The position numbers were made by a program, and so were the translations under genes. The notes beneath the pieces were generated by a model. That model worked only from the letters and a program-made list of their open reading frames with translations, did not search any database and had not been told where the DNA came from. DNA of 64,000 nt from positions 1-64,000 of the forward strand of contig OZ244154.1 in assembly GCA_965216335.1 (NCBI GenBank), written 5' to 3'. The first letter of the stretch is position 1. Each line of letters begins with the position of its first letter. Of the stretch, positions 23,792-30,704 are shown in pieces. The stretch comes from JAHEJE01 sp965216335. GTDB lineage: Bacteria; Pseudomonadota; Alphaproteobacteria; Rhizobiales; Aestuariivirgaceae.

Positions 23792-25582
23792 ATGAGCCAG
23801 GCCGTAGCCAGCTTCCTTGACGTCGAACGATCGCTGAACGCCCGGCGCTGGGCGCCGCGCCTGACCGACAGCCGCACCGCGCTGGCCATTGCCGAACGCC
23901 ACGGCCTGCCGGAAATCCTCGCCCGCGTTCTGGCGGCGCGCGGCGTCGGGCTGGACGACGCCGGCACCTATCTCAATCCGACCCTGCGGGCCCTGATGCC
24001 GCGGCCTGAAGCTGTGCGCGATTTGCAGGCGGGGGCGCAGCGGGTGGCCGCGGCGGCAATGGACGGCGAGACCGTCGGCATTATCGGCGATTATGACGTT
24101 GACGGCATGAGTTCCTGCGCCCTGATGATGCTGTTCCTGCGCGCCGCAGGCATTGAGCCGCACGTTCACATTCCCCATCGGGTATCGGAAGGTTACGGTC
24201 CGAGCGTCGAGGCCGTCGAGGCGCTAAGAGGGCAGGGCTGCAGCCTGCTGATCACGCTTGACTGCGGGGTGATGGCCCACGACCCGCTGGCCCGCGCCGT
24301 GGCGCTCGGCATGGACACGGTGGTGGTCGACCATCACCAGGTCGGAGAGGAACTGCCGCAGGCCCTGGCGGTGATCAATCCCAACCGCCAGGACGACCTG
24401 TCCGGGCTCGGCAACCTGTGCGCCGCCGGGGTCGCCATGCTGCTGGTCGGCGTGACCAACAGCGTGTTGCGTGAGGCCGGCTGGTGGGGCGATGAGCGCC
24501 CGGCGCCCGATCTTCTGGGCTGGCTCGACCTGGTGGCGCTCGGCACGGTGTGCGATGTCGTGCCGCTCACCGGCCTCAACCGGGCCTATGTGCAGCAGGG
24601 CCTTAAGGTCATGGGCCATCGCCGCCATGCCGGTCTGGTGGCGCTCGGCGATGCGGCACGGCTCAACCGGCGGCCGGATGCCCACGCCCTGGGGTTCGTG
24701 CTCGGGCCGAGGCTGAACGCCGCCGGCCGCATCGGCAGCGCCATGCTCGGCTTTGAGCTGCTGACCTGCACCGACCGTGGCCGCGCCGCCGAGATCGCCC
24801 AGAAACTGGAGCGTTTGAACCGTGAGCGCCAGGAAATCGAGCTGGCTATCCTCGACCGGGCCGTGCGCCAGGCCGAAGAGGCCGGCGCCGGCCATGCGGC
24901 CACCCCGGCCATCGTCGTTGCCGGCGAGGGCTGGCACGCCGGCGTGCTCGGCCTGATCGCCTCGCGTCTGAAGGAGAAGTTCAACCGCCCGGCCTTTGCC
25001 ATTGGTATCGATAAGGAAAAACCGCATGCTTCGGGGTCCGGCCGCTCGATCCCGGGCGCCGATCTCGGCCACGCCGTTGCCCGGGCGGTGGAGCAGGGCA
25101 TCCTCGTCAAGGGCGGCGGCCACCCGATGGCCGCCGGACTGACCATCGATTCCAAACGGCTCGGCGACCTGCGGGTGTTCCTGGAGGAGCATTTCGCCGC
25201 CGAAGTGGCGACCGCCACCGCCGATCCGGCCCTCAAGATCGACGGTGCCCTGTCGGCCGGTGGCGCGACCCTCGATCTGATCACCATGCTGGAGCGCGCC
25301 GGCCCCTATGGCAGCGGCAACCCGGCGCCAGTGTTTGCCCTGCCGGCCCATCGCGTCGCCTACGCCGACAGCGCCGGCGCCGATCACGTGCGCTGCACCC
25401 TGCAGGCGCCGGACGGCAAACGGCTCAAGGCCATCGCCTTTCGCGCCCTGCACACCGACCTCGGCGAGACGCTGCTCTCAGAGCGCGCCCAGCCCCTGCA
25501 CATCGCCGGGCGCCTGGCAATCAACGACTGGGGCGGCAAGCGCGAACCGCAACTGTTCATCGACGATGCGGCCCGGGTGTGA
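23792..25582 (+). CDS. recJ: Single-stranded-DNA-specific 5'-3' exonuclease RecJ
   Basis: A 596-residue DNA repair nuclease. DHH-family motifs are present: IIGDYDVDGMSS (motif I), LDCGV (motif II), VVDHHQ (motif III, DHH) and a later ALGTVCDVVPL. The DHHA1 part has GSGRSIPGADLG and KGGGHPMAAGLT. The C-terminal OB domain ends QLFIDDAARV. The start MSQAVASF at 23792 matches RecJ N-termini. The open frame extends upstream, but that part translates the MITE and a hairpin repeat and is rejected. There is no convincing Shine-Dalgarno sequence between the MITE end and the ATG. Confidence 0.95.
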   Translation: MSQAVASFLDVERSLNARRWAPRLTDSRTALAIAERHGLPEILARVLAARGVGLDDAGTYLNPTLRALMPRPEAVRDLQAGAQRVAAAAMDGETVGIIGDYDVDGMSSCALMMLFLRAAGIEPHVHIPHRVSEGYGPSVEAVEALRGQGCSLLITLDCGVMAHDPLARAVALGMDTVVVDHHQVGEELPQALAVINPNRQDDLSGLGNLCAAGVAMLLVGVTNSVLREAGWWGDERPAPDLLGWLDLVALGTVCDVVPLTGLNRAYVQQGLKVMGHRRHAGLVALGDAARLNRRPDAHALGFVLGPRLNAAGRIGSAMLGFELLTCTDRGRAAEIAQKLERLNRERQEIELAILDRAVRQAEEAGAGHAATPAIVVAGEGWHAGVLGLIASRLKEKFNRPAFAIGIDKEKPHASGSGRSIPGADLGHAVARAVEQGILVKGGGHPMAAGLTIDSKRLGDLRVFLEEHFAAEVATATADPALKIDGALSAGGATLDLITMLERAGPYGSGNPAPVFALPAHRVAYADSAGADHVRCTLQAPDGKRLKAIAFRALHTDLGETLLSERAQPLHIAGRLAINDWGGKREPQLFIDDAARV

Positions 25583-25673
25583 AAACCCTCAACTGGCCGC
25601 TTGCGCGCAAACGCAAACCACCCTATAGAAACCGCGGCCTGATCCAACGCCGTACCATCGGCGGATCATCAAT

Positions 25674-25748
25674 GCGCCCTTCGTCTATCGGTTAGGACGC
25701 CAGCCTTTCACGCTGGAAAGAGGGGTTCGATTCCCCTAGGGCGCGCCA
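25674..25748 (+). tRNA. tRNA-Glu (TTC)
   Basis: The cloverleaf reads GCGCCCT acceptor pairing with AGGGCGC, anticodon loop CTTTCAC (anticodon TTC) on a CCAGC/GCTGG stem, GGTTCGATTC T-arm, and encoded CCA. Confidence 0.97.
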
Positions 25749-25858
25749 GATTTTCAGACATCCGCAAATTTGCCCCGCAACGAAGTAAGTTGCAACTTGC
25801 TGCTGCTTGGCTATCAATGTGTTTGTAGCGTTGTTTAAGCATCTAACAGGGGGCAAAC

Positions 25859-26386
25859 ATGACGAAGATTGCAGCAATCATTGGCGCAAGTGCATTTCTG
25901 GCCTGCGCCGGCCAGGCACAGGCCTTCGAAAACGTCAGAATCGATTTCGAGACCATAACCGCCCTGAGTTCGGCGATGACCGACGCCGACAGTGGTTACG
26001 GCGACAGCGCCGAGCAGCAGCGCATCATCATCTCCGGCATCGGCCGGTTGCGGTTCGACAAGTCCGTTTCCGAATTCGCCAACCGCAACAACCTGCACAT
26101 CCGGCTCAACCTGCCGCGCGGGGTCAGCCCCAAGCGCCGGAGCGGGCGCAATGCCGCACTGCTGACGCGGGCTGAACGCGGCCATGCCAACGCCTGCCTG
26201 GACTTCGCAACGCGGGTTCTGACCGACAGCAAGACGTTCAACTTGCGCGTCTGGAGTGAAGAAACGGGAATTGCCGCAGGCGCCTACAAGCGAAACAAGG
26301 ACGCCAATGGCCGCGAGATCCTTATCGTGCGGATCAACGAGGACCATTTCGAAGACGTGCGCTGCACGATCTATCGCACCCGGTAG
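25859..26386 (+). CDS. Exported protein of unknown function
   Basis: 175 residues with a signal peptide (MTKIAAIIGASAFLACAGQA, cleavage after AQA). The mature part is basic in the middle (PRGVSPKRRSGRNAALLTRA) and ends VRCTIYRTR. Two Cys (in HANACLDF and VRCTIY) could form a disulfide. I do not recognise the family. CAGGGGGC gives a ribosome site 8 bases before the ATG. It is monocistronic after the tRNA, and a hairpin follows 40 bases after the stop. Confidence 0.65.
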   Translation: MTKIAAIIGASAFLACAGQAQAFENVRIDFETITALSSAMTDADSGYGDSAEQQRIIISGIGRLRFDKSVSEFANRNNLHIRLNLPRGVSPKRRSGRNAALLTRAERGHANACLDFATRVLTDSKTFNLRVWSEETGIAAGAYKRNKDANGREILIVRINEDHFEDVRCTIYRTR

Positions 26387-26426
26387 CGGTCCCGGCCCCA
26401 GCGAAATGGGTTACTCAAATATTGCG

Positions 26427-26452
26427 CCGGTGGCGGGGATTTGCGCCACCGG
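26427..26452 (+). terminator. Hairpin after the exported protein, possible terminator
   Basis: A nine-base perfect stem CCGGTGGCG / CGCCACCGG with an eight-base loop. No T run follows, so it may instead protect the transcript end. Confidence 0.35.
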
Positions 26453-26524
26453 GTTCACGGCAATTTAGAGCCTCTGCGGTATTCTTCCCGGGTTTTGTGC
26501 GTATCACAATGTTTGGAAAGACCC

Positions 26525-26692
26525 ATGTCCCGCGACACGATGGAACGCCAGCAGAAACGCGAGCTGGAAAACAACGAAGATCAATACCGCCGGCCGAGCT
26601 GCAAGCCTGCCAATGGCAATGACGAACAGGCCGAGTCGATTAGCCCCGGCGCCGCCCAGATACTGCGTATGCTGGATACCATCGCCGTTTGA
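26525..26692 (+). CDS. Small hydrophilic protein (55 aa)
   Basis: MSRDTMERQQKRELENNEDQ, then a Pro/Asn segment and a C-terminal helix ILRMLDTIAV. It is charged throughout, without signal or membrane segment. A weak GGAAAGA lies about 5 bases before the ATG. It is convergent with gloA, whose stop is only 5 bases away. No family recognised; coding status rests on codon use and position only. Confidence 0.4.
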   Translation: MSRDTMERQQKRELENNEDQYRRPSCKPANGNDEQAESISPGAAQILRMLDTIAV

Positions 26693-26696
26693 CCGG

Positions 26697-27116
26697 CTAC
26701 CAGTGACCGGTGTTTTCCATTGAGGCCCAAGGCTCGACAATCGGCTTAGCCTCACCCTTCTGTAACAACTCAATCGAGATATTGTCCGGCGACCGAACGA
26801 ACGCCATGCGCCCGTCTCGCGGTGGCCGGTTGATCGTCACGCCATGCGCCTGCAGCTTCTCGCACGACGCATAGATGTCATCGACGGCAAACGCCAGATG
26901 GCCGAAATTGCGGCCTTCGTCATAGTCTTCCGGGTCCCAGTTGTGGGTCAGCTCGATTTCGGCATCGGGCGTTTCCGGCGCCGCCAGAAAGATCAGCGTG
27001 AACCGACCCTGCGGAACGTCTTTGCGGCTGGTTTCCTCAAGACCCAGCGCATCGCAGTAGAACTTCAGCGACTGCTCGACATCCTTCACGCGGACCATGG
27101 TGTGGAGATATTTCAC
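26697..27116 (-). CDS. gloA: Lactoylglutathione lyase (glyoxalase I)
   Basis: A 139-residue metal enzyme that isomerises the methylglyoxal-glutathione hemithioacetal. The start is a GTG giving VKYLHTMVRV, where the His is the first metal ligand of the family. GGGAG lies 7 bases before it. Later motifs are EIELTHNW (Glu and His), NFGHLAFAVDD (His ligand) and SIELLQKGE (Glu). The open frame extends far upstream, but that part is antisense to the sirtuin gene. The gene diverges from the sirtuin with 48 bases between. Confidence 0.93.
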   Translation of the reverse strand: MKYLHTMVRVKDVEQSLKFYCDALGLEETSRKDVPQGRFTLIFLAAPETPDAEIELTHNWDPEDYDEGRNFGHLAFAVDDIYASCEKLQAHGVTINRPPRDGRMAFVRSPDNISIELLQKGEAKPIVEPWASMENTGHW

Positions 27117-27164
27117 GACGTAGCTCCCGTTGTCATTTGATATGTCTTTTTCTAACGTGCACCC

Positions 27165-27905
27165 ATGAGCGACGCCGTACAAGACCTGGTGAAGCTGGTT
27201 GGCGAGGCCGAGCGCGTCGTCGCCTTCACCGGTGCCGGCATCAGCACCGAATGCGGCATTCCCGACTTCCGCTCGCCGGGCGGGATCTGGTCGCGCTTCA
27301 AGCCGCTCGATTTCCAGACTTTCATGGCTTCGCCGGAAGCGCGCCGCGAAGGCCTGTGGCGCTTTCTGCAGATCCGCCGCGAGGTCGGCGACGTCAAGCC
27401 GGGCCGCGGCCACCGCGCCCTTGCGGCCCTGGCAGCTGCCGGCAAGGTGTCGCACATCATCACCCAGAACATCGACGGACTGCACCAGGCCGCCGGTGTC
27501 GACGCCCACAGGGTGATCGAGTTGCACGGCAACGGCACCTACGCGAAATGCCTGGACTGCGGCCGGCGTCACGAGCTCGATTGGGTCGAGGCCGAACTGG
27601 ACCGTATTGGCGACGCGCCGGCTTGTGTCGCCTGCGGCGGCATCATCAAGACGGCGACGATTTCCTTCGGCCAGTCCATGCCGGAAGCGGAGATGCGGCG
27701 TGCCGAGGCTGCAAGTCTGGACTGTGATCTGTTCCTCGCCATCGGTTCGTCGCTGGTGGTCTATCCGGCCGCTGGTTTCCCCATACTGGCGCACAAGAAC
27801 GGTGCCCGGCTGGTGATCATCAACGCAGAAGCAACGGATCTCGACGGCCTGGCCCACTTGGTCATCAATGATGACATCGGCACGGTTCTGCAGGTGTTTG
27901 AGTGA
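27165..27905 (+). CDS. cobB: NAD-dependent protein deacylase (Sir2 family)
   Basis: A 246-residue sirtuin that removes acyl groups from lysines using NAD. The NAD motif VVAFTGAGISTECGIPDFRS is complete, followed by HIITQNIDGLH, the catalytic His in VIELHGNGT, and a Zn site CLDC...CVAC. GSSLVVYPAAG completes the fold. The length is typical. It is divergent from gloA. Confidence 0.95.
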   Translation: MSDAVQDLVKLVGEAERVVAFTGAGISTECGIPDFRSPGGIWSRFKPLDFQTFMASPEARREGLWRFLQIRREVGDVKPGRGHRALAALAAAGKVSHIITQNIDGLHQAAGVDAHRVIELHGNGTYAKCLDCGRRHELDWVEAELDRIGDAPACVACGGIIKTATISFGQSMPEAEMRRAEAASLDCDLFLAIGSSLVVYPAAGFPILAHKNGARLVIINAEATDLDGLAHLVINDDIGTVLQVFE

Positions 27906-28269
27906 CCCGAAGCGTCGAATCAAGGCCTGGCCGAAGGTGTGGCTGTCGATAAAGGTGACGATTTGCCGCCGGGCGTGCACCGTCATGCCGGCAAATTCCG
28001 TATTGTGAGCAATGGTCCGATTCCTCTAGCCGAATCGCCCGATTCAAACAAATTCCAGTCCTCACAATGGGTTGCCGCAATGCATTCAGAAAATCCGCGG
28101 ACAATGGCCGTGGTTTTGTTGCACCAAGGCTCAGTTTTTTCGCAAACCTGCCCATGCGGGGCTGTACAAAAGTTAACACATTGCGCAAACTAGCCGCATC
28201 GGTGAGAGCCGTTGCTGGGGTCGGTGCAAGATGCGGCACCGGGGTGCAACTTTAAGTTGGGTGTATGTC
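27906..28269. other. 364-bp gap before the cold-shock gene
   Basis: No open frame of note and no repeat from the families seen elsewhere. The last 130 bases are AT-richer (for example CAGTTTTTTCGCAAAC and AAAAGTTAACACATTGCGC). They probably hold the promoter and a long 5' leader of the cold-shock gene, as is usual for such genes. No clear -35/-10 pair could be fixed. Confidence 0.4.
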
Positions 28270-28854
28270 ATGGCGGGGAGTGATCCCGTTCGTCCGGAAC
28301 GGGAAGAGGCGACAAATGAAGGCGGGCCGGCCGCTGATGTGAAGATCTATCAGATCGCCGGCTTTGTGAAATGGTTCGACGTCACGCGCGGCTATGGATT
28401 CATCATTCCGGACAACGGGATGCCGGACGTGCTGCTGCATCTGAGCTGCCTGAAGCGCGATGGCTACGAGGCGCCGCTGGAAGGCACCCGGGTCGTTTGC
28501 GAGGTTGTTGAGCGTTCCAAGGGGTTTCAGTGTCTGAAGGTGCTGGACGTTGATACCTCGACCGCCATCCATCCGGTCGAGCGCACCGCGCGCACCCATG
28601 TCACCGTCGAGCCCAAGAGCGACTGGGTGCGCTGTCAGGTGAAGTGGTTCAACCGGGCCCGCGGGTTCGGCTTTGCCACCGAAGGCGAAGGCAAGCCGGA
28701 CATCTTCGTGCACATGGAAACCCTGCGCAAGACGGCGATCGGCGAACTGCAGCCCGAGCAGTGGATCTACGTTCGCTTCGGCGACGGCCCGAAGGGACTG
28801 ATGGCCGCCGAAGTGCGCCTGTCGCTCGATGACGGGATCAAGCATACCAATTAA
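28270..28854 (+). CDS. Tandem cold-shock-domain protein
   Basis: 194 residues with two cold-shock domains. The first (about 28-95) has GFVKWFDVTRGYGFI and VLLHLS. The second (about 120-188) has VKWFNRARGFGFA and IFVHME. Both RNP motifs are kept in each domain, so it should bind single-stranded RNA or DNA. Double-domain proteins of this type are characteristic of alphaproteobacteria. The ATG at 28270 gives MAGSDPVRPE. The next gene starts 34 bases after the stop or overlaps its end, so the two are probably co-transcribed. Confidence 0.92.
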   Translation: MAGSDPVRPEREEATNEGGPAADVKIYQIAGFVKWFDVTRGYGFIIPDNGMPDVLLHLSCLKRDGYEAPLEGTRVVCEVVERSKGFQCLKVLDVDTSTAIHPVERTARTHVTVEPKSDWVRCQVKWFNRARGFGFATEGEGKPDIFVHMETLRKTAIGELQPEQWIYVRFGDGPKGLMAAEVRLSLDDGIKHTN

Positions 28855-28888
28855 CCTGGGCAGCGTAACCTGCTGTACAGCCGCGCCT

Positions 28889-29368
28889 GTGACGCGGCTC
28901 TTGTCATGTGTATTGGCGGCAACGGCGTGGCTGTGCGCCGCCGCCATGACGCTGGACACGGCGTACGCCGCAGGTGCCACAGGCTACGAGATCGTCGAGA
29001 TCGAAACCGCCACCGGGCGCCACAGCTTCAAGACCGAGATTGCCGATACGCCGGCTGAACGCGAGCGCGGCCTGATGTTCCGCCAGACCCTGCCGCCGGA
29101 CCGGGCGATGCTGTTCGACTGGGGCGAGGACAGGGTGGCAACCATGTGGATGCGCAACACCTTCATTTCGCTCGACATGATATTCATCAAGCGCAATGGC
29201 ATGGTGGAGAGCATTGCCGAGAACACGGTGCCGCAATCGCTTGATACGATCTCGTCCAACGGCCTGGTCGCCGCGGTGCTGGAGGTCGCCGCCGGCACCG
29301 CCAGACGCATTGCCCTCAAACCCGGCGACCGGGTGCGCCACCGGATGTTTTCCGGCGTCGCGGATTGA
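28889..29368 (+). CDS. DUF192 family exported protein
   Basis: About 159 residues. From the GTG at 28889 the protein begins with a good signal peptide (TRLLSCVLAATAWLCAAAMT). An ATG at 28829 inside the preceding gene would add 20 residues ahead of it. The mature part has the DUF192 pattern: VEIETATGRHSFKTEIADTP, then RERGLMFRQTLP, MWMRNTFISLDMIFI and AVLEVAAGTA. The function of DUF192 is unknown. It is likely in one operon with the cold-shock gene. Confidence 0.88.
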   Translation: MTRLLSCVLAATAWLCAAAMTLDTAYAAGATGYEIVEIETATGRHSFKTEIADTPAERERGLMFRQTLPPDRAMLFDWGEDRVATMWMRNTFISLDMIFIKRNGMVESIAENTVPQSLDTISSNGLVAAVLEVAAGTARRIALKPGDRVRHRMFSGVAD

Positions 29369-29462
29369 TCCGTGCGCGACCGGCGCCGGTCCGCCGCATC
29401 TGGCCGATCGGCGCTTGACCGGCAGCGGGGAAAGTGTCAGAAGCCTGATGGCTTTCAAGCAT

Positions 29463-29539
<77 letters not shown>

Positions 29540-29557
29540 TTGAATGTCCGTTAGAAT

Positions 29558-29646
29558 CTGCTGTACCGTCCCGCTCCCCCGCCCGAACCACCCGATCAGG
29601 GTACCTTTGTGGGTGGTTCAGGCGGGGGAGCGGGACGGTACAGCAG
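29558..29646. repeat. Very long inverted repeat behind tRNA-Pro
   Basis: Arms of 36 bases (29558-29593 and 29611-29646) match inverted at all but one position, with a 17-base loop. The outer part is CTGCTGTACCGTCCCGCTCC; the single mismatch would be a G-U pair in RNA. No T run follows. It begins 18 bases after the tRNA and ends 106 bases before the next gene. Confidence 0.9.
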
Positions 29647-29752
29647 TCAAAACTTCCCCTCGGGGAGTTTCAAACGGTCTGTGAATGCCTGCTGGCGGTT
29701 TCGCCGCAAATCCGGTACCATCGGCACGGAGACAACGAGAGGCAAGGGGACA

Positions 29753-30058
29753 ATGCCGGCACGGATCTATCAGCCCGCCCGCAACGCCATGCAGTCCGGC
29801 AAGGGCAAGACCAAATACTGGCTGCTCGAGCACGAAGCCGAGGCGCCGCGCCAGCGTGACCCGCTGATGGGCTGGACCTCCTCAGGCGACATGAAACAGC
29901 AGCTCAAGCTGAAGTTCGCCACACTCGAGGAGGCCAAGGCCTACGCCGAACGCAACGGCATCGCCTATACCGTGTTCGAACCCAAGAGACCGGCCCCCAA
30001 GCGCAAGGCCTATGCCGACAACTTCAAGTGGGGCCGCCACGAGAACTGGACCCACTGA
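29753..30058 (+). CDS. ETC complex I accessory subunit, NDUFS4-type
   Basis: 101 residues. This is the 18-kDa-type accessory subunit of NADH:quinone oxidoreductase, found in alphaproteobacteria and mitochondria. It starts with MPARIYQPARNAMQSGKGKT and has GWTSSGDMKQQLKLKF, EEAKAYAERNGIAYTVFEP and the end NFKWGRHENWTH, all typical. AAGGGGA precedes the ATG; the upstream part of the open frame is not conserved in style. It lies alone between two tRNA genes. Confidence 0.95.
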   Translation: MPARIYQPARNAMQSGKGKTKYWLLEHEAEAPRQRDPLMGWTSSGDMKQQLKLKFATLEEAKAYAERNGIAYTVFEPKRPAPKRKAYADNFKWGRHENWTH

Positions 30059-30113
30059 CGCGGGCAAGCGCACCCGGCGCGCCCGGCGCGACAGTGCGTC
30101 ATCAGCAACATCC

Positions 30114-30190
30114 GGCCCCGTAGCTCAGCTGGATAGAGCACCGGCCTTCTAAGCCGATGGTCGCAGGTTCGAATCCTGCCGGGGTCACCA
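30114..30190 (+). tRNA. tRNA-Arg (TCT)
   Basis: GGCCCCG acceptor pairs with CGGGGTC (one G-U); the anticodon loop CTTCTAA on a CGGC/GCCG stem gives TCT. GGTTCGAATCC T-arm and encoded CCA are present. Confidence 0.97.
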
Positions 30191-30704
30191 GCTTTCAAAA
30201 CGAATCTCATCCTATCGGCTTGTTTGACCGGTCTTCGTGTTGAGCGACGCGGGAAACCCTATGCCAGCGGACTTGCCTGCACGGCTACACTTAGTGTCAA
30301 CGCACTCTGAGCCATCTTTGAAAAACTTGAGAAACCGACCGTGCCTGTGATCCTCGTCACACAGTATCAGTCAAAATGAGGCTAATCTGACGTCCAAGGG
30401 TTGAGATCATCCGTCGCGGATGCGGTTAGGGGTGTGACTTTTAGGGGACAAGTGATGCTGCCCGAAGCGTAGGCGGGTAGCGGATGGAACCGTATGAGGA
30501 GATGCCAAATGGATGAAATATTCCTGAGTCTGTAATCAGGCGAAAATCCCAAGCTACAGATTTTTGAAGACGTTCGAAGTCAGTCACGAGTTGATCTGAC
30601 AGCCGGCTGCAGTGTTGCCTAATGCTGGTGCCGGCGGGGGCAATTTGCGCGATCAGCAAAACGATCTCGAACACTGAACACAACCCCCAAGGGAGAGAAG
30701 AGAT
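30191..30704. other. 514-bp gap upstream of the RTX gene
   Basis: No convincing gene or repeat is seen. The base composition is lower in GC than the flanks, and the region probably holds a long 5' leader and the promoter. A GGGAGAGAAG ribosome site ends just before the ATG at 30705. Confidence 0.4.

Noticed and set aside
27117..27986. N-terminal extension of glyoxalase I
   Set aside because: It is antisense to the sirtuin gene; a GTG with good Shine-Dalgarno sequence gives a normal-length enzyme.
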